A stretch of DNA of 64,000 nt from Acetobacter thailandicus (GTDB taxonomy: Bacteria > Pseudomonadota > Alphaproteobacteria > Acetobacterales > Acetobacteraceae). A program made the translations under genes and the position numbers. The number at the start of each line of letters is the position of its first letter. Position 1 is the stretch's first letter. The stretch covers positions 1-64,000 of the forward strand of contig NZ_WOSV01000002.1 in the NCBI RefSeq assembly GCF_011516655.1. Direction: 5' to 3'. Under the pieces are notes generated by a model, which saw only the letters and a list, made by a program, of their open reading frames with translations, had not been told where the DNA came from and did no database searches. This document shows positions 1 to 9,000 of the stretch, piece by piece.

Positions 1-179
1 AAACCCCGGAAGCCTCAGCCTCCAGAGCCCCATCCGCTCTCGATGACCCCCTTCTACAGACACAAAACCGTAACGTCAATCATAAAAATTAAAAAAATCA
101 TGAAAATTTCAAATTCTTATTTTTTCTATATTTTTCAATGAGTTGCCTTCATTTCACCAGATGAGGTCGCCGCCTTAGT

Positions 180-500
180 GTCTTTGGCCACATATTCGCC
201 ACGCTGATAAAGCAGGCCGCCCGTTCAAAGCGCATAATGAGTGATGCGAAGCTTCTCAAAGCACACCGGACAACCTCTCCTCTGGCTTTAAAGGGAGTGA
301 ACAGGCACCAAAGCGGGCTAAACTCAAAACTTCACGTTGTGTGCGGTGATCAGGAGCTGCGGAGAGCTTTTATCGGTTAAAGGATCAGATCAGTAACGTC
401 AGAAGAGCGGATGTTCTGCAGGCAGCTCTTGCCGACAAGACAAAAGAGCTATCGGAGGCAGAGGCTATGACAGCAATAAAACTACATAACCTTTCGTAAC
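180..500 (+). pseudogene. Decayed IS5-family transposase remnant
   Basis: No intact gene, but translated pieces resemble an IS5-type DDE transposase. One frame (180-380) reads MSDAKLLKAHRTTS and then GLNSKLHVVCGDQ, matching the usual 'DATHLKAHRTA ... GLNSKLHAVCD' region. A second frame (350-499) continues LKDQISNVRRADVLQAAL, like 'GQISDVRGA..LL.aLP'. A third frame near 447-475 gives GGRGYDSNK, like the DRGYDS motif around the second catalytic Asp. At least two frameshifts are needed to join them, so the element is dead. No terminal inverted repeats or target duplications were identified. The family call rests on motif memory, not on a search. Confidence 0.7.
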
Positions 501-859
501 CCAGACTATCACCACCTTCTGCGTCTCAAAAAGAGTCCTGAGCCAGGTTATTGCCCCTCCCCCGCCTCTTTAATGGGAAAGTGTTTTACGAAAAGCTAAT
601 TTTGAGTTGCATCGTAAGAAAGCAGATGTCAGGCTCCTCCCACATTAATATAAGGCATAAAAAAATACTTCTTTAATAATATGATGAGTGACCTCAAAAT
701 TCCGCACCAGAACTGATTATCTGACTTTCACAAGCGTGCGTATGTTTTTCTTAACCGATGAAAAATTCTTCAGATTTGAGAAGAAAATCCATATATTACA
801 ATGCATTAACTGATATTCTCCCTTATGAAGTTTCATAAAAAATTCTTATTGGGCCAGCA
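500..859. other. Non-coding stretch upstream of the sphingolipid locus
   Basis: No convincing gene in either strand. It is A+T-rich toward the right, as expected for a promoter region. It contains one extra copy of the 9-mer TTTTACGAA at 584-592, which recurs as an inverted pair at 860-886. Its left end may still hold unrecognisable transposase sequence. Confidence 0.4.
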
Positions 860-886
860 TTTTACGAACATGATACTTTCGTAAAA
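860..886. promoter_or_regulatory. Inverted repeat, candidate operator of the sphingolipid locus
   Basis: TTTTACGAA (860-868) and its exact complement TTCGTAAAA (878-886) are separated by 9 nt. The same 9-mer occurs once more at 584-592. The repeat lies about 106 nt upstream of the acyl-AMP ligase start codon, where a transcription factor site would be expected. It has no U-run, so it is not a typical terminator. The cognate regulator is unknown. Confidence 0.4.
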
Positions 887-991
887 TCACAAAAAGACTA
901 TATAGGCCTCACGTTCGATCTTACAGGAAGCGGACTACGCCCCTTATGTCAGGGGTGATTTACCAGTTAATTTTCTTCGAATGGCCAACTG

Positions 992-2749
992 ATGACCCTG
1001 ATGAACTCTGCACCTTCACTCCACAATGATGAATCGTTGCAGCCGGTTCCTTCCAGTTCTGGCCAGCCACGTCGGTATGGAGATTTTCCTACCTTCCCAG
1101 CCGCACTTGACTATGCAGCTCAGGGGGACGCAGGCCTCAATATATACTCAGGCAAAGGCTTACTGCTGGAAGCCCTGCCCTATAAGAAATTGCGCAACCA
1201 GGCTGTTCAGACTGCTCAGCGCCTTTTAGGAACAGGCCTGAAACCTGGCGACAAAGTCGCTATTATCGCTGACAGCGATGGTGACTTTGCCCGTATTTTC
1301 TTTGGATGTCAGTATGCCGGGCTTGTTGCTGCCCCGCTTCCCCTGCCCGTTGCATTTGCAGGTAAAGAAGCATACCTGGCGACACTCCGCGGCATGATCA
1401 GCAGCGCTGAAGCCAAAGCTGTTATTATACCAGATGTCATTGCTGACTGGACCAGTGATATTATCGGCGGTCTCGATCTGGTTTTTGCCGGTTCACCGAC
1501 TGAACTCTTCGACCGTCCGGCTTTTGACACAGCCTTACCTGAAATTGAAACCGAAGCTCTTTCTTATCTTCAGTTTTCCTCAGGCAGCACCCGTTTCCCT
1601 ATGGGAGTTTGTGTCAGTCAGCGTTCTGGCATGGCAAATGCTATGTCTATCGCACGTGACGGCCTCCAGGTGCGCCAGACCGGTGATCGCTGTGTTTCAT
1701 GGCTTCCGCTTTATCATGATATGGGCCTGGTAGGCTTCTTTCTCACGCCTATGACCTGTCAGCTTACTGTTGATCTGCTGCCAACCCGCGAGTTTGCACG
1801 CCGCCCTCATGTCTGGCTTGACCTGATCAGCCGTAACCACGGCACGTTGTCTTACAGTCCGTCATTCGGTTATGAGCTTTGCGCACGTCGTGCTCCCGCA
1901 GCCGGGCTTGACCTCTCAAGCTGGCGTGTTGCTGGAATTGGCGGCGATATGATTCGTCCGCACGTACTGGCTGAATTTGCTGAGTGCTTTGCCCCTGCCG
2001 GCTTTGACGCACACTCATTTGAAGCCAGCTACGGCATGGCAGAGACGACTCTGGCTATCAGTTTTGCTCCACTTGGCACTGGCATCGAAACTGATACCAT
2101 TGACCTGGATATTCTTGAAAGCGAGGGTGTCGCCACTCCTCCGACACATACCAGCACCACAACACGAACCTTCGTGTTGTGTGGCAGAGTATTACCCGGA
2201 CACGCAATGGAAGTACGCGACCAGAACGGAGAAGCTCTGCCAGACCGTAAAGTGGGCACCATCTTTGTTCACGGCCCTAGCCTGATGGATGGTTATTACC
2301 GCCACCCTGAAGAAACAAGAAACGTTCTTGATGAGCAGAAATGGCTTAATACCGGTGACCTTGGCTATATGCTTAACGGGCAGGTTGTTGTTACCGGGCG
2401 CGCCAAAGACCTGATTATCATTAACGCACGTAATATCTGGCCTCAGGATCTGGAGTGGTCGGCAGAAACTCATCTGCAGGCTCTGCGTAGCAATGATGTT
2501 GCTGTCTTCGCCGTTGAAAAAGATAATAAAGAGCACATTGTCGCCCTCATCCAGTGCCGCGCAACAGACCCGGAAAAACGTGCAGCTCTTCAGTCCGAAG
2601 CTGTCAGCCTTTTCCGCAGGCTCCACGGACTTGATGTTGCCGTCACCCTGGTGCCCCCACGGGCTCTGCCACAGACATCATCCGGCAAACTGACCCGTGC
2701 CAAAGCACGCACGATGTTTCTCAACGGAGAATTCACACCTCAGCAATAG
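992..2749 (+). CDS. Fatty-acyl-AMP ligase (acyl-CoA synthetase superfamily)
   Basis: A 585-residue adenylate-forming enzyme that should activate a fatty acid as acyl-AMP and load it on an acyl carrier protein. The P-loop-like motif FSSGSTRFPMGV lies near residues 192-205 and is the FAAL form ('SGSTRxPxGV') rather than the TSGTTGxPKG of acyl-CoA synthetases. SYGMAETT is near 346, LNTGDLGY follows, and KDLIIINARNIWPQDLE near 471-487 is also FAAL-like. The C-terminal catalytic Lys motif SSGKLTR is near 563. ACP and serine palmitoyltransferase genes follow on the same strand, so its likely job is to supply acyl-ACP for sphingoid base synthesis. The start could also be Met4 (1001). The exact chain-length substrate is unknown. 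Confidence 0.85.
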   Translation: MTLMNSAPSLHNDESLQPVPSSSGQPRRYGDFPTFPAALDYAAQGDAGLNIYSGKGLLLEALPYKKLRNQAVQTAQRLLGTGLKPGDKVAIIADSDGDFARIFFGCQYAGLVAAPLPLPVAFAGKEAYLATLRGMISSAEAKAVIIPDVIADWTSDIIGGLDLVFAGSPTELFDRPAFDTALPEIETEALSYLQFSSGSTRFPMGVCVSQRSGMANAMSIARDGLQVRQTGDRCVSWLPLYHDMGLVGFFLTPMTCQLTVDLLPTREFARRPHVWLDLISRNHGTLSYSPSFGYELCARRAPAAGLDLSSWRVAGIGGDMIRPHVLAEFAECFAPAGFDAHSFEASYGMAETTLAISFAPLGTGIETDTIDLDILESEGVATPPTHTSTTTRTFVLCGRVLPGHAMEVRDQNGEALPDRKVGTIFVHGPSLMDGYYRHPEETRNVLDEQKWLNTGDLGYMLNGQVVVTGRAKDLIIINARNIWPQDLEWSAETHLQALRSNDVAVFAVEKDNKEHIVALIQCRATDPEKRAALQSEAVSLFRRLHGLDVAVTLVPPRALPQTSSGKLTRAKARTMFLNGEFTPQQ

Positions 2750-2860
2750 CCTTTTACAAACGGTGCACAGCTGATATAACCCGCCTTGTTTCTCTGAATG
2801 TTACCGCGCGCAGACAAGCAGGTTGCGTCCGTTCTTTCGTTTTCTAAGGATAATTCGACT

Positions 2861-3112
2861 ATGAGCGAAACAGTTGATAGCGTTTCAGCACTTATCATTC
2901 AGAAGCTGCTCGATAACCCTAAAGTGCCACGTGACATCAACGGCGATTGTAAGATCATGGAAGATCTCGCCTTTGATTCGCTTGCCGTTATGAATTTCGT
3001 CATGGAAATCGAAGATACGCTCGACGTCTCTGTTCCCCTGGATAAGCTGGCAGACGTAAGAACTGTCGATGACCTTGCTAAGTGCATCGTTGACCTGCAA
3101 AATAAAGGCTGA
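2861..3112 (+). CDS. Acyl carrier protein of the sphingolipid locus
   Basis: An 83-residue acidic carrier protein. The phosphopantetheine site is Ser40 in the motif FDSLAVMNFVMEIED, followed by the helix III sequence typical of ACPs. AAGGA precedes the ATG at 2861, which is preferred over an upstream in-frame start at 2798. It lies between the acyl-AMP ligase and serine palmitoyltransferase genes, only 6 nt from the latter. In Caulobacter an ACP encoded beside Spt is needed for sphingolipid synthesis; a similar role is inferred here. It is unlikely to be the main fatty-acid ACP, which normally sits with fab genes. Confidence 0.85.
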   Translation: MSETVDSVSALIIQKLLDNPKVPRDINGDCKIMEDLAFDSLAVMNFVMEIEDTLDVSVPLDKLADVRTVDDLAKCIVDLQNKG

Positions 3113-3118
3113 GCGTAA

Positions 3119-4318
3119 ATGTCTTCTATTTTTGCCAAATTCAGCGGCACTGCCAGCGCCCTTGGCGGCCTGATAGAAAGCGGTGGCCGTAACCCGTTTG
3201 GCGTGGTCATCGAGAAAGTTGTATCTTCAACTGTTGGCGTGATCGAAAATCGTGAAACGTTACTGTTTGGCACGAATAACTATCTCGGTCTTAGTCAGTC
3301 ACAAAACGCTGTTAAAGCTGCACAGGATGCTGCTGCGAAATATGGTGTTGGCACTACGGGTTCACGCATTGCCAACGGCACGCAGTCTCTTCATCGTCAG
3401 CTCGAGGTGCAGATAGCCTCCCATTTCAACCGCCGTGATGCCATGGTTTTTTCAACCGGATATCAGGCAAATCTGGGTATTATCTCGGCTCTGGCTGGCA
3501 AAGAAGACTACCTGCTGCTAGATGCCGACAGTCATGCCAGTATCTATGATGGCAGCCGTCTGAGCACTGCTCAGGTTATTCGCTTTCGTCATAACGACCC
3601 TGATGATCTTCATAAACGTCTCAAACGCCTCGAAGGAACACCAGGAGCAAAACTGGTTGTTGTAGAAGGCATCTATTCAATGACCGGCAACATTGCCCCG
3701 GTTGCTGAATTTGCTGCTGTTAAGCGTGAAACTGATTCTTACCTTCTGGTTGATGAAGCACACTCTTTTGGCGTTATCGGTGAAAACGGCCTTGGCGTCG
3801 CGGAAGCTGCCGGCGTTGAGAAAGATGTCGATTTTATTGCCGGAACATTCTCTAAAAGCCTTGGTACCGTTGGCGGCTACTGCGTATCAGACCACCCTGA
3901 GATGGATCTTATTCGCGTAAACTGCCGCCCTTACATGTTCACGGCCTCTCTGCCTCCTGAAGTCATTGCCGCAACCATGACGGCTCTTGATGAGATGAAG
4001 GCACATCCTGAATTGCGTACCCAGCTGATGGACAATGCAAAACGTCTGCATGGCGGCCTGCATCGTATCGGCCTGAATGCAAGTAAACAGGTTAGCCCTG
4101 TCGTAGCCGTAACCCTGGAAACACTGGGCCAGGCTATTACAATGTGGAACCGGCTGCTTGAGGAAGGCGTGTATGTAAACCTTTCTCTGCCACCTGCCAC
4201 GCCTGACAACCGTCCATTACTGCGTTGCTCTGTTATGGCAACACATACTCCGGCTCAGATTGATAAAGCTCTTGAGGTTTTTGCATCTGTTGCCAGGGAA
4301 TGTTCAGTGCTCTCCTGA
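3119..4318 (+). CDS. spt: Serine palmitoyltransferase (alpha-oxoamine synthase family)
   Basis: A 399-residue PLP enzyme of the alpha-oxoamine synthase family. It would condense L-serine with a fatty acyl thioester to 3-ketosphinganine, the committed step of sphingolipid synthesis. The Schiff-base lysine is Lys246 in GTFSKSLGTVGGY. DEAHSFG (Asp212, His215) contacts the cofactor, and GVGTTGSRIANGT is the usual substrate-site segment. Homologues of similar length include KBL, BioF and HemA. The adjacent FAAL and ACP genes favour SPT over KBL or BioF. No ceramide reductase or ceramide synthase gene is visible in the window. The gene converges on the next gene with only 3 nt between stop codons. 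Confidence 0.85.
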   Translation: MSSIFAKFSGTASALGGLIESGGRNPFGVVIEKVVSSTVGVIENRETLLFGTNNYLGLSQSQNAVKAAQDAAAKYGVGTTGSRIANGTQSLHRQLEVQIASHFNRRDAMVFSTGYQANLGIISALAGKEDYLLLDADSHASIYDGSRLSTAQVIRFRHNDPDDLHKRLKRLEGTPGAKLVVVEGIYSMTGNIAPVAEFAAVKRETDSYLLVDEAHSFGVIGENGLGVAEAAGVEKDVDFIAGTFSKSLGTVGGYCVSDHPEMDLIRVNCRPYMFTASLPPEVIAATMTALDEMKAHPELRTQLMDNAKRLHGGLHRIGLNASKQVSPVVAVTLETLGQAITMWNRLLEEGVYVNLSLPPATPDNRPLLRCSVMATHTPAQIDKALEVFASVARECSVLS

Positions 4319-4321
4319 GCA

Positions 4322-5278
4322 CTACGAGCGGACATTCCTCTGAAATGCACCCTTCTGCCACAGGCGTATCAGCAACGGTACGCCACAAATCAGAGGGTGC
4401 TTTTCCATAAATGGTGTAAGCGGCACTTTTATACCGCTGTGGCGCTCAATTTTCCACGCAGCGTAACGTGCTCCGCCAGTAAATGTAAAAGCTGCCTTTA
4501 TAAGCCTGGCGATATTAAGCGGTTTACCAAAAGCGGTTCTTAGCCGCCATTTTTGCTCAAGCTTATGCCGCTCCTGCGCTGAGAAACAGGGTGAAAGCCC
4601 CTCACCTGCCTGTGTAAACTTAACACCTGCAGCCTCCCAGCATGGCACGAGCAATTCGGCATAACGCCTGGGGTATGTCTCAACAATACCAGCACCACGG
4701 CTGGCTTTTTCAACACGTAATTCTGTCTGATACGTTTTCTGGTACAGAGCTTTCCAGAAACTCAGGGCATCCCCACCATGAACAGGCCCCATAAAAGCGG
4801 CCCAGCGCGACGCTGTGACAACAGCACGCGTTATACATGTACAAACAGCAGATTCAGCCTGTTTATCTCTTACCCACACCAGCCTGACAGGCTGCGAAAA
4901 ACGTGCCCATACTGTTGTATCCAGCGTTGAAAAACCAGTTTGGTGCCGAAGCTGAGCCAGCGTAACAAAAGCAATTTTTGCCCTGAGCATACGGCCCGCT
5001 ACAGGAATTTCATGATATTCAACATTAGGAGGCAGTATGGCATTACCAGACCTGGCCAGAAAAGATCGCGGCCAGTCTGCCTGACGATTGAGAACGATAT
5101 AAAAATCAAGCAGCGTGTCGTCCTGGATCCCCCCTCTTAAACCTGATCCATAAAATATGACCGCGAGAGGGTTACCCTGCTTAACGAGGCTCTGAACAAA
5201 CCTGCTCACTTCCTCCGGGACAGGTTCAGAAAGCTCCTGCTTGATATAATCAGGCAACCCTGAGACGTTCTGCCTCAC
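4322..5278 (-). CDS. Nucleotidyltransferase-like protein of the sphingolipid locus
   Basis: A 318-residue protein with no clear named family. Near residue 42 it has FYGSGLRGG followed by DDTLLDFYIVL, which resembles the Pol-beta nucleotidyltransferase pattern GS...DhDh. The second acidic residue is Tyr here (DFY), so catalysis is uncertain. The GTG start at 5278 lies just after the stop of the lipid kinase gene and has AAGGACG upstream, so the two genes are translated together. Caulobacter also has extra lipid-modifying genes beside spt, involved in ceramide phosphoglycerate synthesis. A role in adding a polar head group to ceramide phosphate is inference only. Confidence 0.5.
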   Translation of the reverse strand: MRQNVSGLPDYIKQELSEPVPEEVSRFVQSLVKQGNPLAVIFYGSGLRGGIQDDTLLDFYIVLNRQADWPRSFLARSGNAILPPNVEYHEIPVAGRMLRAKIAFVTLAQLRHQTGFSTLDTTVWARFSQPVRLVWVRDKQAESAVCTCITRAVVTASRWAAFMGPVHGGDALSFWKALYQKTYQTELRVEKASRGAGIVETYPRRYAELLVPCWEAAGVKFTQAGEGLSPCFSAQERHKLEQKWRLRTAFGKPLNIARLIKAAFTFTGGARYAAWKIERHSGIKVPLTPFMEKHPLICGVPLLIRLWQKGAFQRNVRS

Positions 5279-5280
5279 TT

Positions 5281-6288
5281 TCAGTCGTCCTTTTTGCTGA
5301 ACTGAAGAAAAGAAACTTCTGGTCCTGCCTCAATTTCAAAACCTCCCTCCGGAGAGGTTTGCAGAATTTCTCCGTCCAGAACCAGTAACGGCTCTCCTCT
5401 GAGTGAGATTTTATCAGCCAGACCACTGTTATATGACGGGCTCTGACGGATCCATGAAGGAATACGATTACGCAACAGGTTAAACACTGCTGTCGTCAGA
5501 CGTTCAGGATGTGCTGCAACATCGAGATAAACTACCCCCTGCTCAGCCGAATCTGATCTTTGCCAGAATGGCCAGACACCATGAGGGAAGCGGCGAAGCG
5601 CCGTAAACAACATCAGAAAATGTCTTTTGCTTTCTGCTGGCACGCCATCAAGCGTGACATCAACAGCTGAACCATCGAGCCATTTTTTACGTGAATGAGG
5701 CGCCAGTAACTTTAATACTGTGAGTAAAAATGCGCAGATAACAGCCGCTTCATGGGAGAAGGTTTTAAGAAAACCAGGGCGATGAGCTATTTCGATACCG
5801 CGTGTAAAAGCACCCAGCCCTCCGAAAAAACCAAGGACGGAAACATGAGAGCCATCCGGCCACGAAACCACCAGAGGGCGCCTGCGCACAACTGAGCATT
5901 TATTCATCTGCCCCTGAGCGAGGAGTACAAGCTGCTTTAATGCTGCCTCACCTCTCAGGCCAAAACCCACATCCTCTGCGACCAGGTTTGTATTGCCTGA
6001 TGGCAAAACAATAAGAACAGGCCATTCCTCTTTCGGCCAGCCTGATGCATGCATTACGCTCAGCACCTTACTGACCGTACCATCTCCGCCATCGACAATC
6101 AGATATTTGATTTTACGCGGAGCAATATCTGCCAGAGCTGCAACTAAAGCGGCTTCTGTCTCAGGGGCACAGAACAGCAGATCTGGTAAAGCACGCAGCA
6201 CGTCAGAAGCACTCAGCCCTGTCTTTACGTTGCGTCTGCTCTGAGGATTGTGGATTAACGCGAAACTACAAGGCACATAAATTCTCAT
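5281..6288 (-). CDS. Diacylglycerol/sphingosine kinase family lipid kinase, candidate ceramide kinase
   Basis: A 335-residue protein with the DAGK catalytic fold. It has the nucleotide-binding motif VDGGDGTVSKV near residue 67, IHNPQSRRN at the N-terminus, VLPSGNTNLVAEDVG in the place of the usual 'P.GTGNdfA', and a C-terminal LVLDGE motif. These enzymes transfer phosphate from a nucleotide to a lipid hydroxyl. A bacterial ceramide kinase of this family is encoded at the Caulobacter sphingolipid locus, and the position next to spt suggests the same substrate here. YegS-like or undecaprenol-type kinases are alternatives. It begins at ATG 6288 and forms a two-gene unit with the downstream nucleotidyltransferase-like gene. 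Confidence 0.7.
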   Translation of the reverse strand: MRIYVPCSFALIHNPQSRRNVKTGLSASDVLRALPDLLFCAPETEAALVAALADIAPRKIKYLIVDGGDGTVSKVLSVMHASGWPKEEWPVLIVLPSGNTNLVAEDVGFGLRGEAALKQLVLLAQGQMNKCSVVRRRPLVVSWPDGSHVSVLGFFGGLGAFTRGIEIAHRPGFLKTFSHEAAVICAFLLTVLKLLAPHSRKKWLDGSAVDVTLDGVPAESKRHFLMLFTALRRFPHGVWPFWQRSDSAEQGVVYLDVAAHPERLTTAVFNLLRNRIPSWIRQSPSYNSGLADKISLRGEPLLVLDGEILQTSPEGGFEIEAGPEVSFLQFSKKDD

Positions 6289-6706
6289 ACATTCACAGAA
6301 TGAACACCGATGCCTTATGCCTCGGCTGGAGACGGTGGTATAGTCTGAGTTGTCACTCTTGTCACATGCTGTTTACACAAATGCATTACGCATTACGCTG
6401 CTGCTCTCTGCACTTACGTCTTTCTGCGTCACGATTATGTCTCAATCCTGTGCATTAACGCAGGTGTATAACCTCCCTGCTTTGTCACCAGTACACAAAG
6501 CCGGAAAAAGACCAGAAGAGGTCATCTGTTTTGCTGCACCACTATAGCTTTCAGGCAGTATGTCGTATTATATAGCCTACTCCTCTAACGATCTCAGAGC
6601 CGGAGTTAAGAACGCAAGAGCCTGAGGGCCGCACCAAAGCGGCGCAACACTACAACTATTCGTTTCATGCCGTTCCTTTTTTTTCCTGATCGACGTAAGA
6701 TCTCTC
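6289..6706. other. Divergent intergenic region between lipid kinase and lptF-like genes
   Basis: About 420 nt between two divergently transcribed lipid genes, so it should carry both promoters. A TTG-started 65-codon frame (6350-6547) has a hydrophobic stretch near its N-terminus, but there is no good ribosome site and no recognisable family, so it is not called. TATTATAT-like sequence occurs near 6566-6574 without a convincing partner box. A small hairpin (GCCGC/GCGGC) lies near 6629. Confidence 0.4.
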
Positions 6707-7909
6707 ATGCTCTCATTGCCGTTCGTACATAAGATAAAAGCACATCTGCGGCCAACTACGATGGACCGCTATCTGATTACTCAGACACTGCCTCCTTTTT
6801 TTCTGGCTCTGTCGGTTGTTATGATCGCGCTGCTTCTTGAGCGTTTACTCGCTTTGTTCAACCTTCTTGCCGCAGGTAACAATCATCTTTTTACCTTTCT
6901 GGGACTGCTGACAACTCTCACCCCTCATTATCTGGGGCTGGCCATACCGGCTGCACTCTGCGTCAGTGTCTTCACCGTTGTACGACGCATGAGCCAGAAT
7001 GAGGAGATTGATGCGATAAACAGCAGCGGCATGTCTTTGATTCGCCTGACACGCCCTCTTATGCAACTGGGCCTGCTCCTTGGGTGTATATCCTTCTTAC
7101 TTTATGGCTTTATCCAGCCATATGCGCGCTACGATTTTCGTCAGTCGCTCTATATTGCCAGTCATACCGGGTGGGCACCCCGTCTTCAGTCTGGTGTTTT
7201 TGCCAGTCCCTCTCCCAATATTACCATTGTCGCAGACCATGTTGATCTTGCCGGGTCGCGACTAAAAAAAGTTTTCATCAGAGATATGTCAGGCCATAAA
7301 GAAAGAGATATTACTGCCAAAAATGGACAAATCCGCCTGACAACGAATGATGATTCTGTGGAAATTGACTTGCAGGATGGTGAAATCCTGACAATTCCGG
7401 AAACAGGAGCGCCAACCCTGACAACGTTCGATCATGCAACACGTCTGCTGGTTGAAGCGTCTCACATATCTCCGTTCCGCAAACGAGGCGACGATGAGCG
7501 GGAGCTGACATCACATGAACTTATTCGTCATATGGTCAGGCAGGATACGCAGATACCCTTCTCAAGTCTGCGCGCAGAACTTCATTTCAGGCTGGCACGC
7601 AGTATAACCATCCCCTTCATTCCGGCTCTTGCTGCTGCTCTGGCTATCGTACGCAAACGTCAGCGCAATACCAGTGGTCTGATTATTGCCTTCCTGATAC
7701 TTGTGGGTTTTGACCATATTCTGCAATTTGGTCACAGTCTTGTAGACACAAAAAATGCTTCCCCTTACTTAATGACCTGGCTGCCCTCATTCCTGTTTAT
7801 TATCGGCTGCTCAGCCCTTCTGGCTTCAAAGTCAGGCCTGCTGCTCACAGCAAAAGCACTCTGGTTTCGTAAACCTGTAGCTTCCGCACCACTGAAAGAA
7901 CAGCCGTGA
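6707..7909 (+). CDS. LptF-like permease (YjgP/YjgQ family)
   Basis: A 400-residue inner-membrane protein of the YjgP/YjgQ family. Transmembrane segments flank a soluble beta-rich domain at about residues 165-260 that would face the periplasm. DRYLITQTLPPFFLAL near residue 19 is typical of the family N-terminus, so Met19 (6761) is an alternative start. LptF and LptG with LptB extract LPS from the inner membrane. Here the gene overlaps by 4 nt with an LptG-like gene, then a lipid hydroxylase and a nucleotidyltransferase, and it sits in the sphingolipid locus. Transport of a sphingolipid rather than LPS is therefore possible but not shown by the sequence. It could equally be the sole LPS permease. 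Confidence 0.75.
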   Translation: MLSLPFVHKIKAHLRPTTMDRYLITQTLPPFFLALSVVMIALLLERLLALFNLLAAGNNHLFTFLGLLTTLTPHYLGLAIPAALCVSVFTVVRRMSQNEEIDAINSSGMSLIRLTRPLMQLGLLLGCISFLLYGFIQPYARYDFRQSLYIASHTGWAPRLQSGVFASPSPNITIVADHVDLAGSRLKKVFIRDMSGHKERDITAKNGQIRLTTNDDSVEIDLQDGEILTIPETGAPTLTTFDHATRLLVEASHISPFRKRGDDERELTSHELIRHMVRQDTQIPFSSLRAELHFRLARSITIPFIPALAAALAIVRKRQRNTSGLIIAFLILVGFDHILQFGHSLVDTKNASPYLMTWLPSFLFIIGCSALLASKSGLLLTAKALWFRKPVASAPLKEQP

Positions 7910-9000
7910 GCAAAATCGAACGTAATAATCGATTTGTGCTGCTGCGCTATCTTTCGGGAATGCTACTCTCCCGCGTTCTGATATGTGCTGCCGCACTGGT
8001 CGGCCTGCTTGAAATTCTGGCCCTGCTGGAACAGACCACCCCTATTCTGCAGAGACATCTTGGTATTTCAGGTATCCTTACCTACGCAGGTATGCGACTA
8101 CCGTTTTTACTCTCCAGCACACTCCCTCTCAGCGTGCTCATCGGCAGTCTCCTGACACTGACGCAAATGACTCTCTCGAGCGAGATGGCTATTCTTCAGG
8201 CATCCGGCCTGTCGATGATTGGTCTGTATAAAAATCTTATACCCGCGGTTCTTATTATCGGCGTTCTTGGCATCGCGCTTGATGACCAGATAACACCCCG
8301 GTCGGAGCAGGCTCTTACCGCATGGTGGAATCGTACTAACCCGCACCCTGAGGACGGACATTTTTTCTGGTTTCGTGGAAAAGACACATTAACCCGCGTC
8401 TCTTATGTCGCTGATGGCGGTAATGCATTACAGGGAATCGATATCTACTCACGCACTCCGCAGGGTTTGTTACAATATGTGACACATGCAAAAAATGCTG
8501 ATTATACCCACGTAACTGGCTGGACGCTGAGGCACATAACCCGCGTTGAAGTAAAAGCCACGACAGCTGTGACTTTACCCGAACAGCCTGAGCAAACATG
8601 GGATATCCCATTGCTGCCTAAAGATTTTATCAGACTCTCCGTTAGTAACCCACCTCTCTCATCAGGCACAATTCTTGGCATGTTACGCGGCCGTCTGCCG
8701 TCAGATGCCAGCCCCGGTTATTTGCAGGGCGGGTTGCTGGAGCGCTTTTTAAGACCGATGACTTTGCTCGTATTACTGTTAATTACGATGCCGGTTATCC
8801 ATATTCCCCCACGGACGGGAATAAGAAGCTGGACACCGGTGTGGTGTCTTGCCTCCGGGTTACTGTTCGTAATTTTACAGGGCTTATTACGCGCCATGGG
8901 GAATGCTGGTCTTTTACCCCCTCCGGTCGCAACCATACCCGGACTGATTATTTTTACACTGGGAGCTATGACAGCTCTTCTGAGGAATGAAACAAAATGA
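7906..9000 (+). CDS. LptG-like permease (YjgP/YjgQ family)
   Basis: A 364-residue partner of the upstream LptF-like protein, with the same layout: N-terminal transmembrane helices, a soluble periplasmic middle (about 150-270), and C-terminal helices. Family-type sequence includes LTQMTLSSEMAILQASGLSM near residues 85-104, the region that couples to the LptB ATPase. The start is GTG at 7906 and overlaps the previous stop by 4 nt, which indicates translational coupling. No ATPase gene is present nearby, so the pair must borrow LptB or another ABC ATPase encoded elsewhere. Confidence 0.75.
   Translation: MSKIERNNRFVLLRYLSGMLLSRVLICAAALVGLLEILALLEQTTPILQRHLGISGILTYAGMRLPFLLSSTLPLSVLIGSLLTLTQMTLSSEMAILQASGLSMIGLYKNLIPAVLIIGVLGIALDDQITPRSEQALTAWWNRTNPHPEDGHFFWFRGKDTLTRVSYVADGGNALQGIDIYSRTPQGLLQYVTHAKNADYTHVTGWTLRHITRVEVKATTAVTLPEQPEQTWDIPLLPKDFIRLSVSNPPLSSGTILGMLRGRLPSDASPGYLQGGLLERFLRPMTLLVLLLITMPVIHIPPRTGIRSWTPVWCLASGLLFVILQGLLRAMGNAGLLPPPVATIPGLIIFTLGAMTALLRNETK

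Noticed and set aside
6350-6547. 65-codon frame from TTG between lipid kinase and lptF-like genes
   Set aside because: No ribosome site, no recognised family, and it lies in what should be a two-way promoter region.
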